NCBI RefSeq assembly: GCF_030386795.1
Contig: NZ_JANUQM010000014.1
Coordinates: 124,001 to 188,000 of the forward strand
Direction of reading: 5' to 3'
From: Streptomyces sp. S.PNR 29
GTDB lineage: Bacteria > Actinomycetota > Actinomycetes > Streptomycetales > Streptomycetaceae
Length of the DNA: 64,000 nucleotides
Numbering within the stretch: position 1 is the first letter of the stretch; each line of letters begins with the position of its first letter. The notes beneath the pieces were generated by a model that saw only the letters and a program-made list of their open reading frames with translations, was not told where the DNA came from and ran no database searches. Shown here piece after piece: positions 48,149-57,300 of the stretch. The position numbers and the translations under genes are program-made.

Positions 48149-48793
48149 ATGGCTCTGAACGCCCGCCTCGACCACCGCAACCCCCTCGTGTTCGACACGC
48201 ACGAGCTGGGTCGGCGGCCTGGTGCGCTGCAGCGCCTGACCCGCACGGTCGACGCTCCCAAGGACTTCGGTCTGAAGGGCGTCGTCGGAGTGCCGGAAGG
48301 CGCGCCGGTGGAGCTCGAACTCCGCCTTGAGTCGGTCATGGAGGGTGTGCTGGTCACAGGCACCGCCCGTGCACGGGCCGAGGGGGAGTGCGTAAGGTGT
48401 CTGGAGCCGCTTGAGCTGGAGCTCGAAGCGGACTTCCAGGAGATGTTCTCGTACCCTGACGCCGACGACCGGGGCCGCGTGATCGCGGAACCCGGCGACG
48501 ACGCCGAGGACGACGAGGACAGGCTCTTCCTCGAGGACGGCCTGTTCGACCTCGAACCCGTGCTGCGCGATGGGGTGGTGCTCGCACTGCCGATGCAGCC
48601 GGTGTGCCAGGAAGACTGCCCGGGTCTGTGCTCCGAGTGCGGAGCGCGGCTGGCGGACGACCCGGACCACCATCACGACGCCGTCGACATCCGTTGGGCG
48701 GCTTTGCAGGGACTCGCCGGCCAGCTCCAGGACGGCGACAAGGACGAGACGAGCGGCGCCGAAGCGGGCGTCGACGAGAAGCAGGAGAAGTAG
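48149..48793 (+). CDS. DUF177/YceD family protein
   Basis: A 214-residue YceD-like protein (MALNARLDHRNPLVFDTHEL), with paired cysteines CVRCLEPLELEL and CQEDCPGLCSECG that probably bind zinc. The central acidic stretch PGDDAEDDEDRLFLEDG and the long acidic C-terminus (GDKDETSGAEAGVDEKQEK) are typical. The gene lies two bases from rpmF, as in most bacteria. In E. coli YceD is required for 23S rRNA stability; that role is inferred here. The promoter probably lies in the 152-bp gap before it. Confidence 0.9.
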   Translation: MALNARLDHRNPLVFDTHELGRRPGALQRLTRTVDAPKDFGLKGVVGVPEGAPVELELRLESVMEGVLVTGTARARAEGECVRCLEPLELELEADFQEMFSYPDADDRGRVIAEPGDDAEDDEDRLFLEDGLFDLEPVLRDGVVLALPMQPVCQEDCPGLCSECGARLADDPDHHHDAVDIRWAALQGLAGQLQDGDKDETSGAEAGVDEKQEK

Positions 48794-48795
48794 CC

Positions 48796-48969
48796 GTGGC
48801 TGTTCCGAAGCGGAAGATGTCGCGCAGCAACACGCGCCACCGCCGGTCGCAGTGGAAGGCTGCGGTCCCCACCCTGGTTGCGTGCGAGCGCTGCCACGAG
48901 CCGAAGCTGCAGCACATCGCGTGCCCGTCGTGCGGCACCTACAACAAGCGCCAGGTCCTCGAGGTCTGA
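48796..48969 (+). CDS. rpmF: 50S ribosomal protein L32
   Basis: A 57-residue protein (MAVPKRKMSRSNTRHRRSQW ... LEV) with zinc-ribbon pairs CERC and CPSC. GTG 48796. It is the middle gene of the DUF177-rpmF-rnc operon. Confidence 0.96.
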   Translation: MAVPKRKMSRSNTRHRRSQWKAAVPTLVACERCHEPKLQHIACPSCGTYNKRQVLEV

Positions 48970-48988
48970 GCGGCTGGTGAGAGGCACT

Positions 48989-49807
48989 GTGACTGACGCC
49001 AAAGAGAGCAGTCCCCGTCAACGCGGGGGTCGTCCGGCGGACAACCAGGCCTCGTCCCACACCCTTCTGGAAGGGCGGCTCGGCTACAAGGTCGAGTCCG
49101 CCCTTCTGGTGCGAGCACTGACCCACCGTTCCTACGCATACGAGAACGGCGGTCTGCCCACCAACGAGCGGCTGGAGTTCCTCGGGGACTCCGTCCTCGG
49201 CCTGGTGGTCACGGACACGCTGTATCGCACCCACCCCGACCTGCCCGAAGGCCAGCTGGCCAAGCTGCGGGCCGCGGTGGTCAACTCGCGTGCGCTGGCA
49301 GAGGTGGGGCGCGGCCTCGACCTGGGTTCCTTCATCCGGCTCGGCCGCGGTGAAGAGGGCACGGGCGGGCGGGACAAGGCGTCCATCCTCGCCGACACCC
49401 TGGAAGCGGTGATCGGCGCGGTCTATCTCGACCAGGGCCTGGACTCGGCGGCGGAGCTGGTGCACCGTCTGTTCGACCCGTTGATCGAGAAGTCCTCGAA
49501 CCTCGGAGCCGGCCTGGACTGGAAGACCAGCCTCCAGGAACTCACCGCGACCGAAGGGCTCGGCGTCCCCGAGTACCTGGTCACGGAGACCGGCCCCGAC
49601 CACGAGAAGACCTTCACTGCTGCCGCCCGCGTCGGAGGCGTCTCGTACGGCACCGGCACCGGCCGCAGCAAGAAGGAGGCGGAACAGCAGGCCGCCGAGT
49701 CCGCGTGGCGGTCCATCCGGGCCGCGGCGGACCAGCGCGCCAAGGCAGCGGCGGCCGAGGCCGCCGAGCTTGCGGGGGGCGCCGACGCCCCCTCTGCCTC
49801 CGTCTGA
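48989..49807 (+). CDS. rnc: Ribonuclease III
   Basis: A 272-residue double-strand-specific endonuclease (AbsB in Streptomyces, where mutants lose antibiotic production). The catalytic signature ERLEFLGDSVL is at 60-70, RGEEGTGGRDKASILADTLEAV follows, and the C-terminal dsRBD (DWKTSLQELTATEG, GTGTGRSKKEAEQQAAESAW) ends ~residue 240. An Ala/Glu tail ends the protein. GTG 48989 is chosen, five bases after GAGAGG, over the earlier GTG at 48977. It is encoded 19 bases downstream of rpmF. Confidence 0.95.
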   Translation: MTDAKESSPRQRGGRPADNQASSHTLLEGRLGYKVESALLVRALTHRSYAYENGGLPTNERLEFLGDSVLGLVVTDTLYRTHPDLPEGQLAKLRAAVVNSRALAEVGRGLDLGSFIRLGRGEEGTGGRDKASILADTLEAVIGAVYLDQGLDSAAELVHRLFDPLIEKSSNLGAGLDWKTSLQELTATEGLGVPEYLVTETGPDHEKTFTAAARVGGVSYGTGTGRSKKEAEQQAAESAWRSIRAAADQRAKAAAAEAAELAGGADAPSASV

Positions 49808-49825
49808 CCGAACAGAAGAGCGCAC

Positions 49826-49861
49826 CCGAGCGCCCGTCCCTGCTTGGGGGCGGGCGCTCGG
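49826..49861 (+). terminator. Terminator after rnc
   Basis: CCGAGCGCCCG (49826-49836) pairs with CGGGCGCTCGG (49851-49861) around 14 bases. It lies 18 bases past the stop and ahead of mutM, so mutM likely has its own promoter or relies on read-through. Confidence 0.75.
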
Positions 49862-49903
49862 TTCATCCACCGCCCGCGTGTCGGGGGAGTACGGGGGAGC
49901 CCC

Positions 49904-50764
49904 ATGCCCGAATTGCCCGAGGTCGAGGTCGTCCGGCGCGGTCTGGAGCGCTGGGTCGCCCATCGCACCGTCGCCGAAGCCGAGGTGCTGCACCCGCGCG
50001 CGGTGCGCCGCCACCTCGCGGGCGCCGACGACTTCGCGCACCGCCTGCGGGGCCACCGCATCGGCACGCCCAGCCGCCGCGGCAAGTACCTCTGGTTGCC
50101 CCTGGAGGACACGGACCAGTCGATCCTGGCCCACCTCGGTATGAGCGGCCAGCTCCTCGTCCAGCCGCACGAGGCGCCCGACGAGAAACACCTGCGCATC
50201 CGCGTCCGGTTCGCCGACGACCTCCAGACCGAACTGCGCTTCGTGGACCAGCGCACCTTCGGCGGCCTGTCGCTGCACGACACCACCCCCGACGGCCTGC
50301 CCGACGTCATCGCGCACATCGCCCGCGACCCCCTCGACCCGCTCTTCGACGACGAGGCCTTCCACCAGGCGCTGCGCCGCAAGCGCACCACGATCAAGCG
50401 CGCCCTGCTCGACCAGTCGCTGATCAGCGGCGTCGGCAACATCTACGCGGACGAGGCCCTGTGGCGGGCCCGCCTCCACTACGAGCGCCCCACGGCCACC
50501 TTCACACGCCCCCGCACCTTCCAACTCCTCGGTCACGTGCGGGACGTGATGAACGCGGCCCTCTCGGTGGGCGGCACCAGCTTCGACAGCCTGTACGTCA
50601 ACGTCAACGGCGAGTCCGGCTACTTCGACCGGTCCCTCGACGCGTACGGCCGCACGGGCCTGCCCTGCCGCCGGTGCGCCACGCCGATGCGCCGGCGCCC
50701 GTGGATGAACCGGTCCAGCTATTACTGCCCGAAGTGTCAGCGGGCGCCGCGCGTCATGCCGTGA
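49904..50764 (+). CDS. mutM: Formamidopyrimidine-DNA glycosylase
   Basis: A 286-residue Fpg/Nei glycosylase removing oxidised purines. The N-terminus MPELPEVEVV exposes the catalytic Pro2 and Glu3. A conserved lysine is in SRRGKYLWL, GVGNIYADEALW is in the H2TH region, and the C-terminal zinc finger is CRRCATPMRRRPWMNRSSYY plus CPKC. ATG 49904 follows GGGGGAG. Confidence 0.95.
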   Translation: MPELPEVEVVRRGLERWVAHRTVAEAEVLHPRAVRRHLAGADDFAHRLRGHRIGTPSRRGKYLWLPLEDTDQSILAHLGMSGQLLVQPHEAPDEKHLRIRVRFADDLQTELRFVDQRTFGGLSLHDTTPDGLPDVIAHIARDPLDPLFDDEAFHQALRRKRTTIKRALLDQSLISGVGNIYADEALWRARLHYERPTATFTRPRTFQLLGHVRDVMNAALSVGGTSFDSLYVNVNGESGYFDRSLDAYGRTGLPCRRCATPMRRRPWMNRSSYYCPKCQRAPRVMP

Positions 50765-50770
50765 CAGCGG

Positions 50771-51169
50771 CTACGCGTCACGCTTCTCGTCGTACCGCCG
50801 GCGCGCGTCCAGCACGTCGTCCATGCGTCCCTCCAGAAACTGGATGAGGCCGATCAGCCGCTGGGCCACCTCACGCCCCAGAGGGGTCAGCTCGTAGTCC
50901 ACGCGGGGCGGGTTGGTGGGCTGGGCCTCGCGGTGGACCAGCCCGTCGCGCTCCAGGGCGTGCAGGGTCTGGGACAGCATCTTCTCGCTCACGCCGTCGA
51001 CGCGGCGGCGCAGCTCGTTGAAGCGGAAGGACCCCTCGTACAGGGCGCCGAGCGTGAGTGCGCCCCAACGACCGGTGATGTGCTCCAGGGTGCCGCGCGA
51101 GGGGCAGGCCTTGGAGAACACGTCGTACGGGAGGTTCGGGTCCTCCGCGCGCTCCTGCGTGGTCGTCAT
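50771..51169 (-). CDS. HxlR-family transcriptional regulator
   Basis: A 132-residue winged-helix regulator (MTTTQERAEDPNLPYDVFSK, ACPSRGTLEHITGRWGALTL, RFNELRRRVDGVSEKMLSQT, PRVDYELTPLGREVAQRL). The single conserved N-terminal cysteine in SKACPSRG is placed like the redox-sensing cysteine of YodB/QorR. It is divergent from the flavodoxin-like reductase and probably represses it, a common quinone/diamide-responsive pair. Confidence 0.88.
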   Translation of the reverse strand: MTTTQERAEDPNLPYDVFSKACPSRGTLEHITGRWGALTLGALYEGSFRFNELRRRVDGVSEKMLSQTLHALERDGLVHREAQPTNPPRVDYELTPLGREVAQRLIGLIQFLEGRMDDVLDARRRYDEKRDA

Positions 51170-51190
51170 GGCTCCAGCGTACTCCAACGC

Positions 51191-51226
51191 AGCGCCAACC
51201 CGCGGGTTGCGCTAACCAAAAGTTAG
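51191..51226. promoter_or_regulatory. Operator candidates between HxlR and reductase genes
   Basis: Two inverted repeats lie side by side: AGCGC-AACCC / GGTT-GCGCT (51191-51213, one bulged base) and CTAAC (51212-51216) / GTTAG (51222-51226) around CAAAA. They overlap the expected promoters of both divergent genes and are probably the HxlR binding sites. Confidence 0.65.
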
Positions 51227-51301
51227 TGCTTTCCTTTTCTCGCCGTCGATGAACTGCGTGTTCGTCGCGGCGCCCCTTGCCGTCCCCAGAGGAGTACCTA
51301 C

Positions 51302-51892
51302 GTGACCACCCCAGTTGTCTCCATCGCCTACCACTCCGGCTACGGCCACACCGCCGTCCTCGCCGAGGCCGTCCGCTCCGGTGCCGCCGATGCCGGCGCC
51401 GAGGTGCACCTGATCAAGGTCGACGAGATCACCGAGGAACAGTGGGAAACCCTCGACAACTCGGACGCCATCGTCTTCGGTTCGCCCACCTACATGGGCA
51501 CCGCGTCCGGTGCCTTCCACGCCTTCGCCGAGGCGACCTCGAAGCGCTGGGCCGTCCAGGCCTGGAAGGACAAGCTGGCCGCCGGCTTCACCAACTCCGC
51601 CTCCAAGAGCGGCGACAAGCTGCACACCCTGCAGTTCTTCCAGATCCTCGCGGCGCAGCTCGGCATGCACTGGGTCAACCTCGGCCTGCTGCCCGGCTGG
51701 AACAGCAGCACCGCCTCCGAGACCGACCTCAACCGCCTCGGCGTCTTCGCGGGTGCCGCCGCCCAGACCAACGCCGACGAGGGTCCGGAGGCCGTCCACA
51801 AGGCGGACATCGCGACGGCGGAGCACCTGGGGCGCAGGGTCGCGGAGACGGCGAAGGTGTTCGCGCGCGGGCGCACCCTGACGGCCGCGTAA
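51302..51892 (+). CDS. Flavodoxin-fold NAD(P)H quinone oxidoreductase (WrbA/FMN-reductase type)
   Basis: A 196-residue flavodoxin-like protein. The FMN phosphate loop is in SIAYHSGYGHTAVLAEAV, with FGSPTYMGTASGAFHAF and KDKLAAGFTNSAS for the isoalloxazine site. The pairing with a redox-sensing HxlR gene suggests two-electron reduction of quinones or diazo compounds as a defence against electrophile stress. GTG 51302. Confidence 0.88.
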   Translation: MTTPVVSIAYHSGYGHTAVLAEAVRSGAADAGAEVHLIKVDEITEEQWETLDNSDAIVFGSPTYMGTASGAFHAFAEATSKRWAVQAWKDKLAAGFTNSASKSGDKLHTLQFFQILAAQLGMHWVNLGLLPGWNSSTASETDLNRLGVFAGAAAQTNADEGPEAVHKADIATAEHLGRRVAETAKVFARGRTLTAA

Positions 51893-51942
51893 GCGATTGC
51901 CCGAACGATTGCGCGCAGGTCCGCGCACGTCCGCCCCTGCAC

Positions 51943-51981
51943 GCGAGCGGCTCCCACCGGTCACCGGTGGGAGCCGCTCGC
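51943..51981. terminator. Bidirectional terminator between convergent genes
   Basis: A perfect 18-base stem (GCGAGCGGCTCCCACCGG at 51943-51960 and its complement at 51964-51981) with a 3-base loop TCA. It lies between the reductase and the CAP-domain gene, whose stops face each other. Confidence 0.92.
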
Positions 51982-52003
51982 TGTCGGTCTGCGCCCGATG
52001 TGC

Positions 52004-53143
52004 CTAGTAGCCGAAGTCCTGCGTCCACCACGGGCCACCCGACCCGAAGTGCACGCCGACTCCCAGGGTCTTGAAGTCGCAGTTCAGGATGTTGGCCCGG
52101 TGTCCCGGGCTGTTCATCCAGGCGTCCATGACGGCCGCCGCGTCGGCCTGGCCCCGGGCTATGTTCTCGCCGCCGAGGTCGGTTATCCCGGCCTTGTCGG
52201 CCCGGTCCCAGGGGCTCGCGCCACTGGGGTCGGTGTGGTCGAAGAAGCCCTGCGCGGCCATGGCGTCGCTGAAGTCCTCGGCCAGTTCCCCGAGCGCGCT
52301 GTTCGCGGAGACCGCGCTGCAGCCCGCCTTGGACCGCTCCTCGTTGACGAGCTTGAGCACCTGGGCCTCGGCGGCGGCCTCCGCGGAGACGGTCACCGGC
52401 GCGCTGGACGACGACCGCTCCGGCTTCCCGGTGGCCGTCTGCGAAGCGGGCGGCTTCGGCTTCTCGGTGCCGGGCGTCGTCGCCGGCTTCTTCGACGGTG
52501 TCCTGGTCGGCGTCTTGGCCGGCGTCTTGGTCGGTGTCTTGGTCGGCGTGGCCTTCGAGGTCGAAGGAGACGCCGAGGGCGAGGCGGGGCGCTCGGAGTC
52601 CCGGCTCGTGGCCGTGCCGCCGGCACGGCTGTCCGCGCTGCCGGAGGTACCGCCCTGCTCGGTCGGGACGTTGGTCGGCGAGTCCGCGGCCTGCACCTTG
52701 TCGGCGCTGTTGTTCCCACCGCCGAGCTTGTAGTTGTCGAGGCCGGGCACCGCACCCGTGGCCACGGCGACCGTGCCGATGGCGACCGCCGCGGAGACGC
52801 CGAGCAGACCGGTCTTGACCGGCACCGCCTTCTTCTTCCGGCGCCGGTGCGCCCCCGCGCGCCGGGGGCCGTCGGAGGGCGTGAAGCCGTCGCCGGCGAA
52901 GACCGCGGTGTCGTCGGCCCGGGTGTCACCGTCGTCCGCCGCGAAGAGGTAGGCCTCGGTCTCCGCATACGTACCGGCGTACGCCTCGGGGTTCAGATAG
53001 GGCGCGATGCCCATCGTGGGGCGGTCTTCACCGTACGAGCCCAGGGCGTCGTGACCTTCCGTGGCGTAGCCGTCCGTCTGTGTGACCTCCGCGGCGCGGC
53101 CCGTGGCGGCGCGGCCGGCGGCGGAGCGTCGGTGGCGTCCCAT
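52004..53143 (-). CDS. CAP/SCP-domain surface protein with Pro/Thr/Lys linker
   Basis: A 379-residue protein from ATG 53143 (MGRHRRSAAGRAATGRAAEV). The N-terminal ~100 residues are cytoplasmic. A basic stretch (HRRRKKKAVPVK) precedes one membrane helix (GLLGVSAAVAIGTVAVATGA). A long external linker of TPTKTPTKTPAKTPTRTP repeats follows, then a C-terminal CAP domain (VLKLVNEERSKAGCSAVSAN, FFDHTDPSGASPWDR, GENIARGQ, WMNSPGHRANILNCDFKTLG). The two cysteines probably form a disulphide. Such proteins are membrane-anchored at the surface; their role in Streptomyces is unknown. Confidence 0.88.
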   Translation of the reverse strand: MGRHRRSAAGRAATGRAAEVTQTDGYATEGHDALGSYGEDRPTMGIAPYLNPEAYAGTYAETEAYLFAADDGDTRADDTAVFAGDGFTPSDGPRRAGAHRRRKKKAVPVKTGLLGVSAAVAIGTVAVATGAVPGLDNYKLGGGNNSADKVQAADSPTNVPTEQGGTSGSADSRAGGTATSRDSERPASPSASPSTSKATPTKTPTKTPAKTPTRTPSKKPATTPGTEKPKPPASQTATGKPERSSSSAPVTVSAEAAAEAQVLKLVNEERSKAGCSAVSANSALGELAEDFSDAMAAQGFFDHTDPSGASPWDRADKAGITDLGGENIARGQADAAAVMDAWMNSPGHRANILNCDFKTLGVGVHFGSGGPWWTQDFGY

Positions 53144-53319
53144 GTCCTGGCCTTCCTCGTCCTGTGCGGTTGACTCGTCCTCTGCGGTCAGACCCAGATG
53201 CCTCACAAAACTCACACGATCTAGTGAGTTTCGTATGAGATTCGTTGGGTGGGGACGGTACCGCATGGCGCCCGGAGGTGGACGTGCCCTGAGTGACTTG
53301 GGCCCGTTAGGTTGCAGTC

Positions 53320-53601
53320 ATGAGCGAGGATGTGCGACTGGTCGCCTGGGTGCGTGGACGCGTCCAAGGTGTGGGTTTCCGCTGGTTCACGCGGGCCAAG
53401 GCCCTGGAGATCGGCGGTCTGAGTGGTTTTGCTCTCAATTTGGGCGACGGGCGGGTCCAGGTGGTCGCGGAGGGCCCGAAGGACCGCTGCCGGGGTCTCC
53501 TCGACTGGCTCCAGGGCGACGACACGCCCGGCCGCGTGGACGGTGTCACCGAGATCTGGGACACACCTCGCGGCGGCTACGACGGCTTCGCCATCCGCTG
53601 A
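53320..53601 (+). CDS. acyP: Acylphosphatase
   Basis: A 93-residue enzyme hydrolysing carboxyl-phosphate bonds. The catalytic arginine is in RGRVQGVGFRWF and the asparagine in GFALNLGDGRVQVVAEG. The standard alpha-beta ferredoxin-like length is intact. ATG 53320. It is divergent from the CAP-domain gene. Confidence 0.95.
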   Translation: MSEDVRLVAWVRGRVQGVGFRWFTRAKALEIGGLSGFALNLGDGRVQVVAEGPKDRCRGLLDWLQGDDTPGRVDGVTEIWDTPRGGYDGFAIR

Positions 53602-53977
53602 TGCCGTGCCCTGCGGCGGCTCGTCGGCGGGCTCCGAACCCCCCGCCGAGGGCCACCCGCACCAGAAACTCCCTGGTGATTGCCGAGAACCCCTTGCCGT
53701 GGCAGGCTCCACGCGCAAAGATGATCGCCTCGCCCTGAGGCCCCGCAGGAGTCGCAGCGTCGCCGTTCGTGGCCGCGCGCTCCCGGGCTGCCCGCCCACG
53801 CAGGGCGTGATCGTGTTGACCGTCAAACTTTTTGGTGAGACGCTGAAAGCCCGAGCACCTTGGCTGTTTGGCGCGTAAGAACGGCAGCACAACTCCACAA
53901 TGCCAAGCACCACGGGTGCGAATCCCTCACGACCCACACCGCTTCGGTCGGTCACTCAGTGTGGAGGACCATCCATC
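53602..53977. other. Intergenic region before the small coiled-coil gene
   Basis: A 376-base region with no supported gene. The right half, from about 53810, is AT-richer and begins with TTGACC (53816-53821), a possible -35 element, without a clear -10. A tRNA-like fragment (GGGTGCGAATCCC near 53918) was tested and does not fold as a tRNA. Confidence 0.5.
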
Positions 53978-54181
53978 ATGGCAAAGGCGCTTCTCGGTTA
54001 CGTCGGCGGCTCCGACCCTCGACTCCTCGCCGAGATGCGACGGCTCCAGCAGCGCGTCCAGGACCTGGAATCCGAGCTCGTACGGATCCAGGCGGAGAAC
54101 GACGCCCTGACGGCTGCCGCTTCTCACGACAGGATCATGGAGAGCGTTGACGCACACCAGGCGGAGCCTGCGCTCACCTGA
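53978..54181 (+). CDS. Small conserved coiled-coil protein
   Basis: A 67-residue protein (MAKALLGYVGGSDPRLLAEM). The middle is a leucine-zipper-like coiled coil (RRLQQRVQDLESELVRIQAE), and the C-terminus is short and polar. ATG 53978 is nine bases after GGAGG. It is upstream of smc and ended by its own terminator. The conserved place next to smc suggests, but does not prove, a chromosome-related role. Confidence 0.82.
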   Translation: MAKALLGYVGGSDPRLLAEMRRLQQRVQDLESELVRIQAENDALTAAASHDRIMESVDAHQAEPALT

Positions 54182-54253
54182 TCACTGCATCGCTCCACGA
54201 AAGCACAAGCAGTGGTTGGGCTGCCCGTACAACCGCTCACTTGTCAGAGTTGC

Positions 54254-54275
54254 AAGGGACGCCTCGGCGTCCCTT
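54254..54275 (+). terminator. Terminator after the coiled-coil gene
   Basis: AAGGGACGCC (54254-54263) pairs with GGCGTCCCTT (54266-54275) with a tight loop, then CTTTCTTG, a good T-rich tail. Confidence 0.88.
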
Positions 54276-54392
54276 CTTTCTTGCCCCCACGCATCCTTTC
54301 ACCGTCTTTAACGTTTGGTGTGCCCTGCGCGTTCACCGGCGAAACCGTGGGTTCATGGAGTGAGACGAACCCGGGGGGTAGAGTCCAGCGGC

Positions 54393-57300
54393 GTGCACCT
54401 CAAGGCCCTGACCCTCCGAGGGTTCAAGTCGTTCGCCTCGGCGACCACGCTCCGGTTCGAACCGGGGATCACGTGCGTCGTCGGACCGAACGGCTCGGGC
54501 AAGTCCAACGTCGTGGACGCGCTCAGCTGGGTCATGGGTGAGCAGGGTGCCAAGTCGCTGCGCGGCGGCAAGATGGAGGACGTCATCTTCGCCGGCACCA
54601 CCGGCCGCCCGCCGCTGGGCCGGGCCGAGGTGTCCCTGACCATCGACAACTCCGACGGGGCCCTGCCCATCGAGTACTCCGAGGTCACCATCACGCGGAT
54701 CATGTTCCGCAACGGCGGCAGCGAATACCAGATCAACGGCGACACCTGCCGCCTCCTCGACATCCAGGAGCTGCTCTCCGACTCCGGCATCGGCCGCGAG
54801 ATGCACGTCATCGTCGGCCAGGGCCAGCTCGACTCCGTGCTGCACGCCGACCCCATGGGCCGCCGCGCCTTCATCGAGGAGGCCGCCGGAGTCCTCAAGC
54901 ACCGCAAGCGCAAGGAGAAGGCGCTGCGGAAGCTGGACGCCATGCAGGCCAACCTCGCGCGCGTGCAGGACCTGACGGACGAGCTGCGCAGGCAGCTCAA
55001 GCCCCTCGGCCGCCAGGCGGCGGTGGCGCGACGGGCCGCCGTCATCCAGGCCGACCTCCGGGACGCGCGCCTGAGACTCCTCGCCGACGACCTCGTACGG
55101 CTCCGGGAGGCGCTCCAGGCCGAGATCGCCGACGAGGCAGCCCTGAAGGAGCGCAAGGAAGCCGCCGAGCAGGAGCTGAAGAAGGCGCTCCAGCGCGAGG
55201 CCCTCCTGGAGGACGAGGTACGGCAGCTCACCCCGCGCCTCCAGCGCGCCCAGCAGACCTGGTACGAACTGTCCCAGCTGGCCGAGCGGGTGCGCGGCAC
55301 GATCTCGCTGGCCGACGCGCGTGTGAAGAGCGCCACCTCGGCCCCGGTGGAGGAGCGGCGCGGCCGTGACCCCGAGGACCTGGAGCGGGAGGCCGCCCGC
55401 ATCCGCGAGCAGGAGGCCGAACTCGAAGCGGCCCTGGAGGCTGCCGAGCGCGCCCTGGAGGACACCGTCGCCCACCGCGCCGAACTGGAGCGTGAGTTGG
55501 CGCAGGAGGAGCGGCGGCTGAAGGACGCGGCCCGCGCCATCGCCGACCGCCGCGAGGGCCTGGCCCGGTTGAAGGGGCAGGTGGGCGCGGCCCGTTCGCG
55601 CGCCGCCGCGGCCCAGGCCGAGATCGAGCGGCTGGCCGCCGCCCGCGACGAGGCCCAGGAACGGGCCGTCGCCGCCCAGGAGGAGTACGAGGCGCTCCAG
55701 GCCGAGGTCGACGGCCTCGACGCCGGCGACCAGGAACTCGCCGAACAGCACGAGGCGGCGAAGCGGCAGCTCGCGGAGGCGGAGGCCGCCCTCACGGCCG
55801 CGCGGGAGGCGGCCACCGCGGTCGAGCGCAAGCGCGCCGCGACCCAGGCCCGCCACGAAACCCTGGCGATGGGCCTGCGCCGCAAGGACGGCACGGGCGC
55901 GCTGCTGACGGCGAAGGAGCGTCTCTCCGGCCTGCTGGGCCCGGCCGCCGAGCTGCTGACCGTGACGCACGGATACGAGGTCCCCCTCGCCGCCGCCTTC
56001 GGCGCCGCCGCGGACGCCGTCGCCGTCACGACCCCCTCCGCCGCCGCCGACGCGATCCGCCTGTTGCGCAAGCAGGACGCGGGACGGGCGGCGCTGTTGC
56101 TCGCCGGGGCGCCCGAGGACACGCACACGGACGCGGGGACGGCCGCCGGTGCCGTGACCGCGCACTCCCCGCGCACCGGCGCCGCCACGGCCACCGCACC
56201 CACCGGCCCCGGGAACGGCCCGGGTGTGAAAGCACCCGACGCGTCCGAGGAACCGCACCCCGCCGGGCACCCCTTCGCCGCCGACCTCGTCCGAGGTCCC
56301 TCCGATCTCATGCCCGCCGTACGGCGCCTGCTGCGCGGGATCGTCGTCGTCAACACCCTGGAGGACGCCGAGGACCTCGTGTACACGCGGCCCGACCTCA
56401 CCGCCGTCACCGCCGAAGGCGACCTGCTGGGCGCCCACTTCGCGCAGGGCGGCTCCGCCGGGGCACCGAGCCTCCTGGAGGTGCAGGCGTCCGTGGACGA
56501 GGCCGCCGCCGAGCTGGAGGAACTCGCCGTGCGGTGCGAGGAACTCACGGCGGAGCAGAGCACGGCGGCCGAGCGGCGTACGGAGTGTGCCGCGCTCGTG
56601 GAGGAGTTGGGGGAGCGGCGCCGGGCCGCCGACCGGGAGAAGTCGTCCGTCGCCCAGCAGCTCGGGCGGCTCGCCGGGCAGGCGCGGGGCGCCGCCGGTG
56701 AGGCAGAACGCTCCGCCGCCGCGGCGACGCGGGCCCAGGAGGCGCTCGACACCGCCCTGGCCGAGGTCGAGGAACTCGCCGAACGGCTCGCCGTCGCCGA
56801 GGAGATGCCGATCGAGGAGGAGCCCGACACATCGGTGCGGGACCGTCTCGCCGCCGACGGGGCCAACGCCCGCCAGACCGAGATGGAGGCCCGCCTCCAG
56901 GTCCGTACGCACGAGGAGCGGGTCAAGGGGCTGGCCGGGCGGGCCGACTCCCTCGACCGTGCCGCCCGCGCGGAACGGGAGGCACGCGCGCGTGCCGAGC
57001 AGCGGCGCGCCCGGCTGCGCCACGAGGCGGCCGTCGCCGAGGCCGTGGCCTCCGGTGCCCGGCAACTGCTCGCGCACGTCGAGGTGTCCCTCGCCCGCGC
57101 CGAGCAGGAGCGCACCGCGGCCGAGGCGGCCAAGGCCCGCCGCGAGCAGGAACTGGCCCGGGCGCGGGCCGAGGGACGCGACCTCAAGGCCGAACTCGAC
57201 AAGTTGACGGATTCGGTCCACCGCGGTGAGGTACTCGGCGCCGAGAAACGGCTGCGGATCGAGCAGCTGGAGACAAAGGCGCTGGAGGAACTCGGTGTCG

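Noticed and set aside
53860..53950. tRNA-like fragment with GGGTGCGAATCCC and GGCAGCAC segments
   Set aside because: It resembles T-arm and D-arm pieces but no acceptor stem or anticodon arm could be paired, so it was not called a tRNA.
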